From: Arthrobacter sp. S39
GTDB taxonomy: Bacteria > Actinomycetota > Actinomycetes > Actinomycetales > Micrococcaceae
Assembly: GCF_004320525.1 (NCBI RefSeq)
Contig: NZ_SIHX01000012.1
Coordinates: 37,516 to 101,515, forward strand
Reading direction: 5' to 3'
Length of the DNA stretch: 64,000 bases
The notes beneath the pieces were generated by a model. That model saw nothing but the letters and a program-made list of their open reading frames with translations. It was not told the DNA's origin and made no database searches. Of this stretch, positions 1 through 7,931 are shown in pieces. Position 1 is the first letter of the stretch. Each line of letters starts with the position of its first letter. The translations under genes and the position numbers were made by a program.

Positions 1-2
1 TG

Positions 3-785
3 CCCGAGATCGCGTCCCGGGTTGGCCTGCCGGCCGGCACCAAGGTGGTGGCCGTCGGCTCGCACGACACCGCGTCCGCCGTCGCCGCCGTCCCAGCCCA
101 GGAGGAGAACTTCGCCTACATCTCCTCCGGAACCTGGTCCCTGGTGGGCCTGGAACTGAAGCATCCGGTCCTCACCGAGGCCAGCCGGGAAGCGAACTTC
201 ACCAACGAACGCGGCGTGGACGGCACCATCCGCTACCTGCGCAACATGGGCGGGCTCTGGCTGCTCAGCGAATGCCAGCGGACCTGGGCTGCGGAAGGGT
301 TCACCCCGGAACTGACCGCGCTGCTCACGGCAGCTGCGGCGCTGCCCCCGGGCGGGCCGCAGATCAATCCGGACGATTCCTACTTCATCGCCCCGGACAA
401 CATGCCGGACCGCATCCGCGCCGCCGTCCGCCGCACCGGGGACGTCCTGCCGGATGACCCTGCGGCGATCACCCGCTGCATCATGGACAGCCTGGCCACC
501 GGCTACGCCCGCACCATCCGCGACGCCGAACGCCTCGCCGACCGCACCGTGGACGTGGTCCACGTGGTGGGCGGCGGCTCGCAGAACAGGCTGCTGTGCC
601 AGCTCACGGCCGACGCCACCGGCAAGCGGGTCATCGCCGGTCCGGTGGAAGCCACCGCCCTCGGCAACGTCCTGGTCCAGGCCCGCGCCGCTGGCCAGGT
701 CACCGGAGGCCTCACGGAACTGCGAAGCCTGGTGGTTGGTTCGCACGGGCTGCAGAGCTTCACGCCGGAGCTCTCGCGGCTGTAG
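3..785 (+). CDS. rhaB: rhamnulokinase, C-terminal part (5' end outside window)
   Basis: This is the C-terminal 260 residues of an FGGY-family sugar kinase that phosphorylates L-rhamnulose at O1 with ATP in cytosolic rhamnose catabolism. The visible part has the HDTASAV segment, the ISSGTWSLVG strand of the second FGGY domain and the ADP-binding VVGGGSQNRLL motif, all typical of RhaB. The reading frame is open from base 3 and the true start lies upstream. It ends at TAG 783-785. The following fucosidase and acetyl esterase suggest use of rhamnose- and fucose-containing plant polymers. Another FGGY kinase specificity such as fuculose is possible, but the sequence reads most like RhaB. Confidence 0.85.
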   Translation, partial: PEIASRVGLPAGTKVVAVGSHDTASAVAAVPAQEENFAYISSGTWSLVGLELKHPVLTEASREANFTNERGVDGTIRYLRNMGGLWLLSECQRTWAAEGFTPELTALLTAAAALPPGGPQINPDDSYFIAPDNMPDRIRAAVRRTGDVLPDDPAAITRCIMDSLATGYARTIRDAERLADRTVDVVHVVGGGSQNRLLCQLTADATGKRVIAGPVEATALGNVLVQARAAGQVTGGLTELRSLVVGSHGLQSFTPELSRL

Positions 786-807
786 GTTTTGGACCCCGCT
801 CCGTTTG

Positions 808-924
808 GCGCGAACGTACACTTGGCGCCCTCATCGAGGGGCGCCAAGTGTATGTTCGCGCGTTGGGCGAGGCGCCAAGTGTACGTTCGCGCTGTGGGGC
901 GGGGCGCCAAGTGTACGTTCGCGC
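808..924. repeat. family A intergenic palindromic repeats, four units
   Basis: Four copies of a 22-bp unit whose core is GCGCGAACGTACACTTGG: one forward at 808-829 and three reversed at 840-861, 871-892 and 903-924, the reversed ones spaced 31 to 32 bp apart. Units 1 and 2 face each other around a 10-base loop and could form a 22-bp hairpin with one mismatch, able to act as a terminator after rhaB. Related copies occur at 49671-49755 and 52043-52097. Confidence 0.9.
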
Positions 925-1003
925 GGGGCCTTGGAACGGCGGCGGGAAATCGCTTCCCGAAACCCCTGTTTTCACCCGATGTATTCCCCTAGGATCTAAT
1001 CCC

Positions 1004-3520
1004 GTGCGCACAGAACATACCCTCGTCTACGATGCCCCTGCCTCCGACTGGCTCGAGGCCCTGCCGCTGGGAAACGGGCGGCTGGGAGCCATGGTTTTCG
1101 GCGGTCCTGCGCTCCCGGGAAGTCCGGCGCGCGAGCACCGCTTCCAGCTCAACGACGGCTCTGCCTGGTCCGGTTCGCCGCACAGCCAGGACCTCGAACC
1201 ACACTTCAGCCGCGAACGGGCGGACGCCATCCTCGCCGAATCCCGGCGCCAGATCCGCGACGGCGACTATGCAGCGGCCCACGAGACGCTCAAGGAACTG
1301 CAGCACCGGCATTCGCAGTCCTACCTGCCGTTCGCGGACCTCTTCCTCACCATTGGCCTCTCCGGCGGTTCATCAGGTGCGGGCCCTGCAGCCGACGGGA
1401 CCCCCGCCTACAGCCGTTCCCTTGACCTCGCCCGCGCCGTCAATTCCACCCGCTATGAGGTGGACGGCCACACGGTCAGCGTGGAGGCCTTCGCGTCCCA
1501 CGGGCCTTCGGTCCTGGTGATTTCGGTGCAGACCGACGCGCCACAGGGCTTTGACCTCGCCCTCCGCCTCGACTCGCAGTTGCGCATCCTCCGCCGCACC
1601 GGTGCACCTGCGTCCGGCCCGTCGTCGGCCGTCCTTGAACTGAAGCTTCCCAGCGATGTGCCACCGTCCCACGACGGCGGCGCGGTGGAGTATTCCGACG
1701 ACGATTCCCTCAGCCTGCAGGGCGCCGTCGCGGCGGCTTGGGAGCATAACGGCACCGACGCGGACGCGGACGACGGCGGCCTGGCCGCCACGGGCGTCCG
1801 CCGCGCCGTCCTGTATGTCACCACGGAGACCACCTTCCGCGGCCCGGGCCGCCAGCCCGAGGGAACAGCGGCCGAGGCAGCCGCCGCCGCCCGCGGAACC
1901 CTGGCCACCGCCAGGGCCGCCGGGCGGGAGGCACTCATCGCGCGCCACGAACAGAGCCACGCAGAGCTCTACGACAGCTGCAGCATCACCGTTGATACGC
2001 CGGCATGGCAGGGCACCAACACCGCGCACCGCCTGGAGACGGCCAACACCCATCCGGACGGGCCGCTCGCCGCCGACCCTGGACTGGCAGCCCTGCTCTT
2101 CAACTACGGGCGCTACCTGCTGATTTCCAGCTCGCGGACCGGGGCGCCGGGCTCCCGCGAAGGAAGCGCCTGGCCCGGGACGCCGGCCAACCTGCAGGGC
2201 ATCTGGAACGACCAGCTGCAGGCCCCGTGGAGCTCCAACTTCACCACCAACATCAACCTGCAAATGAATTACTGGGGAGCCGAGCCCACCGGCCTGGCCG
2301 AGTGCGCCAGGCCCCTGTTCGCGCTCATCGGGGCCCTGCAGGAAACCGGTGCGGCCACCGCCCGGGAGTATTACGGCGCCCGCGGCTGGGCCGTGCACCA
2401 CAACTCGGACATCTGGGGTTACAGCAAGCCCGTGGGCCACGGTACGCACTCGCCGGAATGGTCTTTCTGGCCGGTGGCCGGGCTGTGGCTGGTCCGCCAC
2501 CTGTGGGAGCATCTCCAGTTCGGCACGGACGACACGGAGTCCGCAGGAAGCTTCGCCCGCGACACTGCCTGGCCCGCCATCCGCGGCGCGGCCGAATTTG
2601 CCCTCGACCTGCTGGTGGAGTTCCCGGACGGAACGCTGGGAACCAGCCCGTCGACGTCGCCGGAAAACAGTTTCACGGCACCGCACCCCGGTGGAGGCAC
2701 CAGCCGGGCCGCCGCCGCCGAATCGTCCACCATGGACCTGACCCTGATCCGCGACGTGTTCCTGATGCTGGGCTCCCTCGCCGGGGAGCTGGGACTGGAA
2801 ACGGACCCGGTGGTGGCCGAGGCCCAGGCGGCCCTTCCGCGCCTCCCGGAGTCAACAGCTGGCCGGAATGGCAGGCTCCGCGAGTGGCTGGCAGACCCGG
2901 AGGAGTGGGAGCCGACGCACCGCCACGTCAGCCATCTCTACCTCGCGTACCCCGGCGATGCGCGCCTCACGCCGGAACTCGAAGCCGCAGTGAGCGCCAG
3001 CCTGGACGGCCGCGGCGACGAATCCACCGGCTGGTCGCTCACGTGGAAAATCCTGCTCCGGGCCCGCCTCCGCCAGCCTGGAAAGGTCAGCGACCTCCTC
3101 CGGCTGTACTTCCGGGACATGGCCACAGACCGTGGCGGCCAAAGCGGCGGACTGTATCCCAACCTGTTCGGGGCACACCCGCCGTTCCAGATCGACGGCA
3201 ACCTCGGCTTTGTGGCCGGCCTGGCTGAATGCCTGCTGCAGAGCCACCGCACCTCCGGCGGTGTGCCCGAGATCGAACTGCTGCCGGCCTTGCCGCGGGA
3301 ACTGCCCGACGGCGCCGCGCACCGGCTGCGGGCCCGCCCGGGCGTGGAGGTGGACCTGGAGTGGAAGGACGGCCGGCTGGCCGGCGCCACCCTGACCTCG
3401 CCGAAGGCCAGGATCGTGCGCATCCGCTGCGAGAACGCCGTTCAGGAGCTTCACCTGGAGCCGCTTCAGGCAACAGTTCTGAACCTGGCGTCCTTTAGCC
3501 CGGCGGGGGCGTCCGCATGA
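1004..3520 (+). CDS. alpha-L-fucosidase, glycoside hydrolase family 95
   Basis: An 838-residue GH95 enzyme, expected to release terminal alpha-1,2-linked L-fucose by an inverting mechanism. The N-terminal segment ASDWLEALPLGNGRLGAMVFGG is the family hallmark, split here as ASDWLEALPLGNG and RLGAMVFGG. The catalytic region keeps the Asn pair in TTNINLQMNYW (about residues 416 and 418), a Glu in TSPEN (about 554) and an Asp in QIDGNLGF (about 731), matching residues known from bifidobacterial AfcA. The open frame extends upstream, but the GTG at 1004 has AGGA at 991-994 and the family homology begins just after it. No signal peptide is visible, so it probably works in the cytosol on imported oligosaccharides. 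GH95 also includes L-galactosidases, so the exact sugar is inferred. Confidence 0.88.
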   Translation: MRTEHTLVYDAPASDWLEALPLGNGRLGAMVFGGPALPGSPAREHRFQLNDGSAWSGSPHSQDLEPHFSRERADAILAESRRQIRDGDYAAAHETLKELQHRHSQSYLPFADLFLTIGLSGGSSGAGPAADGTPAYSRSLDLARAVNSTRYEVDGHTVSVEAFASHGPSVLVISVQTDAPQGFDLALRLDSQLRILRRTGAPASGPSSAVLELKLPSDVPPSHDGGAVEYSDDDSLSLQGAVAAAWEHNGTDADADDGGLAATGVRRAVLYVTTETTFRGPGRQPEGTAAEAAAAARGTLATARAAGREALIARHEQSHAELYDSCSITVDTPAWQGTNTAHRLETANTHPDGPLAADPGLAALLFNYGRYLLISSSRTGAPGSREGSAWPGTPANLQGIWNDQLQAPWSSNFTTNINLQMNYWGAEPTGLAECARPLFALIGALQETGAATAREYYGARGWAVHHNSDIWGYSKPVGHGTHSPEWSFWPVAGLWLVRHLWEHLQFGTDDTESAGSFARDTAWPAIRGAAEFALDLLVEFPDGTLGTSPSTSPENSFTAPHPGGGTSRAAAAESSTMDLTLIRDVFLMLGSLAGELGLETDPVVAEAQAALPRLPESTAGRNGRLREWLADPEEWEPTHRHVSHLYLAYPGDARLTPELEAAVSASLDGRGDESTGWSLTWKILLRARLRQPGKVSDLLRLYFRDMATDRGGQSGGLYPNLFGAHPPFQIDGNLGFVAGLAECLLQSHRTSGGVPEIELLPALPRELPDGAAHRLRARPGVEVDLEWKDGRLAGATLTSPKARIVRIRCENAVQELHLEPLQATVLNLASFSPAGASA

Positions 3521-3585
3521 CATAGGATCACCGAAAGTTCCAGGAGCCTTCCCGCCAAACCAGACCTGACAGGACCTTCAGCACC

Positions 3586-4605
3586 ATGCCGCTTTTTGAC
3601 CTACCCCTTGCCCAGCTACGCGGCTACACCTCAGCAGTCACTACGCCGGACGACTTCCAGGCGTTCTGGGACGCCACCATCGACGAGGCCCGGACTTTTC
3701 CGCTCAACGCCACGTTCGAGCCCGTGGAGAACTACCTGACGGTCATCGACACGTTCGACGTGACGTTCGCCGGGTACGGCGGGGCTCCCATCAAGGGCTG
3801 GCTGCACCTCCCGGCGAACCGTCCGGCAGGAAGCCGGCTGCCCGTCGTTGTGCAGTACATCGGATACTCCGGCGGCCGCGGGCTGGTCAACCAGGACACC
3901 AAATGGGCCCAGGCGGGCTACGCGCACTTCATCATGGACACCCGCGGCCAGGGCTACGGCGGGACTCTGGGGGAGACGGCGGATCCGCATCCCTCCGCGG
4001 GCGAGGTGGCCCACGCCGGGCTCATGACCAGGGGAGCGGGCAGCCGCGAGGACTACTACTACCGCCGCGTCTACGTTGACGCCTTCCGCGCCGTCGAGGC
4101 CGCCCAGTCCCACCCGGAGGTGGACTCCTCGCGGGTGGTCATCGCCGGCGTCAGCCAGGGCGGCGGCATCGTGGTGGCCGTCGCCGGACTCGTGGCAGGA
4201 CGGCTCGACGGCGTCATCGCCGCGCTGCCGGACGTCCCGTTCCTGCAGGACTTCCCCCGCGCGATCGACATCACGCCCCGCGGGCCCTACCCGGAGATCG
4301 CTGCTTTCCTGGGCCGGCACCGGGACCGGTACGAGCACATGCTCTCGGTCCTGAACTATTTCGACGGCGTCAACCTGGCCCGGTCCGCCACGGCCCCGGC
4401 GCTGTACTCGGCCGCGCAGATGGACGACATCTGCCCGCCGTCGACGGTCTTCGCCAGCTTCAATGCCTACGGCTCGGGCACGGCAGACGCCTCAGGCACG
4501 GGGGCCGCCAAGGACATCGAGGTCTACCGGTTCAACAACCACGAAGGCGGCCAGGAGTACCACTGGATCAAGCAGCTGCAGTTCCTGCGCAAGCTCGCCG
4601 GCTGA
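3586..4605 (+). CDS. acetylxylan esterase / cephalosporin-C deacetylase family (AXE1)
   Basis: A 339-residue alpha/beta hydrolase of the AXE1 (CE7) family, which removes acetyl groups from xylo-oligosaccharides and other small acetylated sugars. The nucleophile Ser190 lies in GVSQGGG, the acid is Asp280 or Asp281 in AQMDDICPP, and His319 is in NNHEGG. The family motif RGQGYGG (about 120-126) is present. There is no signal peptide, and CE7 enzymes are generally cytosolic. The gene lies 65 bp after the fucosidase on the same strand and may share its transcript. A short Gly/Ser/Ala-rich stretch around residues 297-308 precedes the last strand. The natural substrate here is unknown. Confidence 0.85.
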   Translation: MPLFDLPLAQLRGYTSAVTTPDDFQAFWDATIDEARTFPLNATFEPVENYLTVIDTFDVTFAGYGGAPIKGWLHLPANRPAGSRLPVVVQYIGYSGGRGLVNQDTKWAQAGYAHFIMDTRGQGYGGTLGETADPHPSAGEVAHAGLMTRGAGSREDYYYRRVYVDAFRAVEAAQSHPEVDSSRVVIAGVSQGGGIVVAVAGLVAGRLDGVIAALPDVPFLQDFPRAIDITPRGPYPEIAAFLGRHRDRYEHMLSVLNYFDGVNLARSATAPALYSAAQMDDICPPSTVFASFNAYGSGTADASGTGAAKDIEVYRFNNHEGGQEYHWIKQLQFLRKLAG

Positions 4606-4624
4606 CCGTGTGACGGGCACGATT

Positions 4625-4653
4625 TTGCGGTAACCGCGGCATGCGGTTATGGT
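4625..4653 (+). promoter_or_regulatory. promoter for the aromatic leader peptide and DAHP synthase
   Basis: TTGCGG at 4625-4630, a 17-bp spacer, then TATGGT at 4648-4653. The leader ATG at 4661 begins 7 bases after the -10 box, so the transcript probably starts at or next to that ATG and is leaderless. No competing promoter was seen between the leader and the synthase gene. Confidence 0.6.
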
Positions 4654-4660
4654 CTTGGCT

Positions 4661-4720
4661 ATGACTAACCGTTGGTATGCGTATTTTTCGTTGGCTCTGG
4701 AGGGGCCCGCGTCTAACTGA
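4661..4720 (+). CDS. leader peptide rich in Trp, Tyr and Phe, upstream of DAHP synthase
   Basis: A 19-codon ORF reading MTNRWYAYFSLALEGPASN then TGA. Codons 5 to 9 (Trp-Tyr-Ala-Tyr-Phe) include codons for all three aromatic amino acids, the end products of the pathway opened by the synthase downstream. It sits between a good promoter and an alternative-hairpin region. This is the arrangement of ribosome-mediated attenuation; an aro leader of this kind is known in Corynebacterium glutamicum. No Shine-Dalgarno sequence precedes it, fitting leaderless translation. The peptide itself probably has no other role. Confidence 0.75.
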   Translation: MTNRWYAYFSLALEGPASN

Positions 4721-4808
4721 CACGCATCCAACTTTCCTTCAGAGCCAACAGGGCAAAGATCATTCTCTGCCCTTCGCCATTTCCCGGCGGGTTCTGATTT
4801 GGGCCCGC
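4690..4808 (+). promoter_or_regulatory. attenuator-like region with alternative hairpins
   Basis: GTTGGCTCTG at 4690-4699, inside the leader codons, is perfectly complementary to CAGAGCCAAC at 4740-4749, and pairing can extend inward through GGAGGGG with CTTTCCTT using G-U pairs. A second hairpin follows directly, with GGGCA at 4751-4755 and TGCCC at 4768-4772 (nine pairs, one mismatch). A third possible stem pairs GCGGG 4787-4791 with CCCGC 4804-4808. Ribosome stalling on the aromatic codons could change which stem forms. The T-run after the second stem is poor, so the terminator is not certain. Confidence 0.6.
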
Positions 4809-4834
4809 TTCCACTCCCGGAACAGGACCCAAAC

Positions 4835-5956
4835 ATGAGCACCGCAACAGCCGCCACAGCCACACCGGCCGCAAAATCCACGTCAAACCTGCGCGTCAGC
4901 GAATTCACCGCGCTCCCCACGCCCCAGGAGCTCATCGCCGAGCTGCCCCTGGACGCCCGGGTGACTGACGTCGTCGAACGCGGACGCGATGAAGTCCGCG
5001 CCATCATGGACGGCGTGGACGACCGCCTCCTGGTCATCGTGGGCCCCTGCTCCATCCACGACCCCAAGGCCGGCCTGGAATACGCCCGCCGGCTGGTGAG
5101 CCAGGCCGAGAAGCACAAGGAAGACCTGCTGATCGTGATGCGGGCCTACTTCGAAAAGCCGCGGACCACGGTTGGCTGGAAGGGCCTCATCAACGACCCG
5201 CGGCTGGACGGCAGCCACGACATGGCCACCGGCCTCCGGACCGCCCGGCGCTTCCTGCAGCAGGTCACCGCACTGGGCCTTCCCACCGCCACCGAGTTCC
5301 TGGAACCCATCAGCCCGCAGTACATGGCGGACCTGATTTCCTGGGGCGCCATCGGTGCACGCACCACCGAAAGCCAGATCCACCGGCAGCTCGCCTCCGG
5401 GCTGTCCATGCCGATCGGCTTCAAGAACGGGACCGACGGCGACCTCCAGGTTGCCGTCGACGCCTGCGGCGCCGCCGGTGCCGCGCAGGCGTTCCTGGGA
5501 ATTGATGGCGACGGCCGGGCAGCGCTGGTGGCCACCGCCGGCAACCCGGACACCCACGTCATCCTCCGCGGCGGACGCAAGGGGCCCAACTACTCGGCTT
5601 CCGACGTCGAAGGCGCCTCGGCAAAGCTCGCCGGCAAGGGCCTGAACCCGCGGCTGATTGTGGACGCCAGCCACGCCAACAGCGGCAAGAGCCACCACCG
5701 CCAGGCCGAAGTCGCGCTGGAAATCGGTGCGCAGCTGGAGGATGGTGGACGCTCCGCCGATGCCATCGCCGGCGTCATGCTGGAGAGCTTCCTGGTGGGC
5801 GGCGCGCAGAACCTGGATGTCGCCGAACATGCCGCCGGACATTCGGAACTCGTCTACGGCCAGAGCGTCACCGATGCGTGCATGGAATGGGACGTCTCGG
5901 TGTCGGTCCTGGACCAGCTCGCGTCCTCGGCCCGCAAGCGCCGCACGGCGAAATGA
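4835..5956 (+). CDS. aroF: 3-deoxy-7-phosphoheptulonate (DAHP) synthase, type I
   Basis: A 373-residue type I DAHP synthase that condenses phosphoenolpyruvate with erythrose 4-phosphate, the first step to chorismate and the aromatic amino acids. It has VIVGPCSIHD (metal-ligand Cys72), KPRTTVGWKGLINDP (about 106-120) and DASHANSGK near the C-terminus with the metal-ligand His. The ATG at 4835 has AGGA 7 bases upstream; a TTG at 4799 would add 12 residues without support. The Phe/Tyr/Trp leader upstream predicts control by aromatic amino acid supply in addition to any feedback inhibition. The symbol aroF follows corynebacterial usage; aroG would serve equally well. Confidence 0.93.
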   Translation: MSTATAATATPAAKSTSNLRVSEFTALPTPQELIAELPLDARVTDVVERGRDEVRAIMDGVDDRLLVIVGPCSIHDPKAGLEYARRLVSQAEKHKEDLLIVMRAYFEKPRTTVGWKGLINDPRLDGSHDMATGLRTARRFLQQVTALGLPTATEFLEPISPQYMADLISWGAIGARTTESQIHRQLASGLSMPIGFKNGTDGDLQVAVDACGAAGAAQAFLGIDGDGRAALVATAGNPDTHVILRGGRKGPNYSASDVEGASAKLAGKGLNPRLIVDASHANSGKSHHRQAEVALEIGAQLEDGGRSADAIAGVMLESFLVGGAQNLDVAEHAAGHSELVYGQSVTDACMEWDVSVSVLDQLASSARKRRTAK

Positions 5957-5971
5957 TTACCCGCGATGACT

Positions 5972-6000
5972 TTCACAATAGCCACATGAACCTCTAGAGT
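5972..6000 (+). promoter_or_regulatory. promoter upstream of the BldC-like gene
   Basis: TTCACA at 5972-5977, a 17-bp spacer and TAGAGT at 5995-6000. A start near 6007 would give an untranslated leader of about 90 bases before the ATG at 6097. No stable structure was recognised in that leader. Confidence 0.5.
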
Positions 6001-6096
6001 ATCTAGCACATGGTTGGTGGATGGCTCAGCATCGGCACACCGCAATGGCATAAACCTGGGGTCATGTTGTCCATCCGTCAGCAAAGGAATAGGGAA

Positions 6097-6309
6097 ATGT
6101 CCGCAGAACAGAACTTCTCAAACGCGAAGTTCCTGACCGTGGCCGAAGTGGCCGAGGTCATGCGCGTCTCCAAAATGACCGTGTACAGGCTGGTCCACTC
6201 AGGTGAAATGCCAGCAGTGCGGTTCGGCCGTTCATACCGGGTGCCGGAAAGCGCCGTCGACCAGTACCTCAAAGGCGCTGTTGTGGACGGCCACTCCGAG
6301 ACCGCCTGA
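6097..6309 (+). CDS. BldC-like small MerR-type helix-turn-helix protein
   Basis: A 70-residue DNA-binding protein made almost entirely of one winged helix-turn-helix: FLTVAEVAEVMRVSKMTVYR is the HTH, followed by GEMPAVRFGRSYRVPESAVDQYL, the wing and C-terminal helix. Size and sequence fit the BldC/excisionase family, whose Streptomyces member delays development by binding DNA cooperatively. The adjacent bS22 gene matches the mycobacterial Rv0500A-Rv0500B order, so this is a housekeeping regulator and not a phage excisionase. The start is the ATG preceded by AGGG; upstream in-frame GTG or ATG codons lack family similarity. Its targets in this genus are unknown. Confidence 0.85.
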   Translation: MSAEQNFSNAKFLTVAEVAEVMRVSKMTVYRLVHSGEMPAVRFGRSYRVPESAVDQYLKGAVVDGHSETA

Positions 6310-6460
6310 ACCGCACTGTCAGTGGGTGCCCCGGATAAGCGGTACCCTGTTAAGGAACGTTTTACGTCATTGTAAGAATCTGTCGGTTGTTTCAGTCTGT
6401 AGCTCTGTCCACGGACCTTTCCAGCAGACAGGTACTGCATCTAGTTTGTGAGGAACTTTC

Positions 6461-6559
6461 GTGGGTTCAGTTATTAAGAAGCGTCGCAAGCGTATGGCCA
6501 AGAAGAAGCACCGCAAGCTGCTTCGCAAGACGCGCCACCAGCGCCGCAATAAGAAGTAG
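6461..6559 (+). CDS. 30S ribosomal protein bS22 (AURKAIP1/COX24 domain)
   Basis: A 32-residue, extremely basic peptide: VGSVIKKRRKRMAKKKHRK continues with LLRKTRHQRRNKK. It matches the tiny actinobacterial ribosomal protein first seen in mycobacterial ribosome structures, where it sits in the small subunit. The GTG start at 6461 has GAGGAA at 6450-6455. A strong terminator follows 19 bases after the stop. It lies 151 bp after the BldC-like gene, the same neighbour as in Mycobacterium tuberculosis (Rv0500A/Rv0500B). The gene is too short for many automatic gene finders. Confidence 0.92.
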   Translation: MGSVIKKRRKRMAKKKHRKLLRKTRHQRRNKK

Positions 6560-6578
6560 AGATACTTCGAACTGCGTG

Positions 6579-6611
6579 AAATGCCCGTTGCCTTCCCGGC
6601 AGCGGGCATTT
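6579..6611 (+). terminator. intrinsic terminator after bS22
   Basis: A 14-bp stem (6579-6592 with 6598-6611, one G-U pair) around the loop TTCCC, followed by TTGTTTTG. It is the most canonical terminator in the window. Its T-rich 3' side supports rightward termination after bS22; the complementary A-rich side could also stop the convergent phosphatase gene. Confidence 0.85.
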
Positions 6612-6678
6612 TGTTTTGTGCGGGGGACGTGCTGCTTGGATGCGGGGGTGCGGCAGTCAGATGCGGGCGTGCGGCAGC

Positions 6679-7497
6679 TTATGCCCGCGGTCCGCGGATC
6701 CGGGAGAAGCCGCGCCAGAGGCCGTACACAACGCCTCCGGCGGTGGCGGCCTTCAGGCCCAGCGTGGCGGCGCGGCGGCCGGAGCGGAAGTCGTAGACCG
6801 GCCAGTTGTTGTCGCGGGCGTGGCGGCGGAGCCGGGCATCCGGGTTGATGGCCACCGGGTGGCCCACGAGGGTCAGCAGCGGGATGTCGTTGTAGGAGTC
6901 GCTGTACGCCCAGCAGCGCTTGAGGTCCAGTCCTTCGGCGTCGGCGATCCCCTGGACAGCCACGGCTTTAGCGGAGCCGTGCAGGATGTCGCCCACGAGC
7001 CGCCCGGTGTACATCCCGTCCGCGATCTCGCCCACGGTGCCCAGGGCGCCGGTCAGGCCGAGCCGCGTGGCGATGACGGTTGCCACTTCAATGGGGGTGG
7101 CCGTCACCAGCCAGACCCGCCGGCCCACGCGCAGGTGCTGCTGTGCCAGGGCCTTGGCTCCGGGCCAGATCCTGGAAGCGATCATCTCGTCGTAGACTTC
7201 CTCGCCGAGGGCCTTGACGTCTTCCACCGTAATCCCGGCGGCCAGGTTCAGCGCCGAATCGCGTACCGCATGGACGTCGTCCATGTTCTCGCCGCGCGTC
7301 ACAAACTTGAACTGCTTCCAGGCGAACCCTGCCGCCTGCGTCAACGTGAATGCGCCGCGCTGGTGCATTTTGCGTGCCACGTGGAACAGGCTGGCGCCCT
7401 TCATCAGGGTGTTGTCCACGTCGAAGAACGCCGCCTCGCCGGTCTGCGGCGCCGCAACCGGCTGCGTGACAACAGCGACGTACTTCTCCTCGGGCAT
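6679..7497 (-). CDS. HAD-IB family hydrolase, SerB1-like phosphatase
   Basis: A 272-residue haloacid-dehalogenase-type phosphatase. Motif I is FFDVDNTL (nucleophile Asp26, acid Asp28), motif II is LVTATP, and motif III/IV is AYSDSYNDIPLL. The HAD-IB subgroup includes phosphoserine phosphatases; the orthologue in this syntenic place in M. tuberculosis is annotated SerB1 (Rv0505c). The substrate is not proven. The C-terminus carries a hydrophobic stretch (GLKAATAGGVVYGLWRGF) that could contact the membrane. The start MPEEKY at 7497 was chosen because the 32 upstream in-frame codons show no family similarity. It is convergent with bS22 and divergent from the glutaredoxin-like gene. Confidence 0.8.
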   Translation of the reverse strand: MPEEKYVAVVTQPVAAPQTGEAAFFDVDNTLMKGASLFHVARKMHQRGAFTLTQAAGFAWKQFKFVTRGENMDDVHAVRDSALNLAAGITVEDVKALGEEVYDEMIASRIWPGAKALAQQHLRVGRRVWLVTATPIEVATVIATRLGLTGALGTVGEIADGMYTGRLVGDILHGSAKAVAVQGIADAEGLDLKRCWAYSDSYNDIPLLTLVGHPVAINPDARLRRHARDNNWPVYDFRSGRRAATLGLKAATAGGVVYGLWRGFSRIRGPRA

Positions 7498-7586
7498 GTC
7501 CCCGAGTCTAGTCAATGCAGGAGGCCCCAACTGTCGCGGCCCTGTGCGCCGCGCTGTCCGCCCCCAAAGGGCGATACGGTTAATGC

Positions 7587-7841
7587 ATGGCAAGACCGCA
7601 GGTTGTCCTCATCACCAAAACCGACTGTCACCTGTGCGCGGACGCGCGCGACGCCGTCGGGCGGGTGACTGCCTCCCTGGGACTTGAGTGGACGGAACAG
7701 CGGGTCGACGACGATCCCGAGTTGCGTGACCGCTATGCCGAGGAGATCCCGGTGGTGCTGGTGGACGGTATCCAGCGCGATTTCTGGAAGATCGACGAGT
7801 CCCGGCTGCAGCGCGTCCTGCAGCGCGCCATGGCGCAGTAG
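7587..7841 (+). CDS. glutaredoxin-like thiol protein
   Basis: An 84-residue thioredoxin-fold protein with the redox motif CHLC at residues 14-17, the cis-Pro segment EEIPVVLVDG and no extra domain. This fits the DUF836/glutaredoxin-2-like family, expected to shuttle electrons in disulfide exchange in the cytosol. The order phosphatase, glutaredoxin-like, Rex parallels M. tuberculosis Rv0505c-Rv0508. TACGGT at 7575-7580 ends 6 bases before the ATG, so translation is probably leaderless; no Shine-Dalgarno sequence is visible. Confidence 0.82.
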   Translation: MARPQVVLITKTDCHLCADARDAVGRVTASLGLEWTEQRVDDDPELRDRYAEEIPVVLVDGIQRDFWKIDESRLQRVLQRAMAQ

Positions 7842-7870
7842 GGCCGCGGTTCCGGGCAATGGCATCGGCT

Positions 7871-7900
7871 TTGTTGGCATCAGGCGCGGGGCTCTAGAGT
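7871..7900 (+). promoter_or_regulatory. promoter of rex
   Basis: TTGTTG at 7871-7876, an 18-bp spacer and TAGAGT at 7895-7900. Transcription from about 7907 leaves room for the strong ribosome binding site GGGAGGGG at 7921-7928. No complete Rex operator (TTGTGA, six bases, TCACAA) was found here. Confidence 0.5.
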
Positions 7901-7931
7901 GGAACCACAACGCGACGCAAGGGAGGGGATA

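Noticed and set aside
808..924. CRISPR array
   Set aside because: The units are in mixed orientation with spacers under 12 bp, and no cas genes are present; they are intergenic palindromic repeats.
596..1003. Upstream extension of the GH95 open frame
   Set aside because: It overlaps rhaB and runs through the family A repeats; similarity to GH95 and a good AGGA site place the start at 1004.
5966..5980. Rex operator near TTCACAA before the BldC-like gene
   Set aside because: Only one half-site is present; the partner TTGTGA at the right spacing is missing.
6639..6677. Tandem GATGCGGG-type repeat (period 21, two copies) near the phosphatase stop
   Set aside because: Only two short copies, with no relation to other repeats in the window; too little to call an element.
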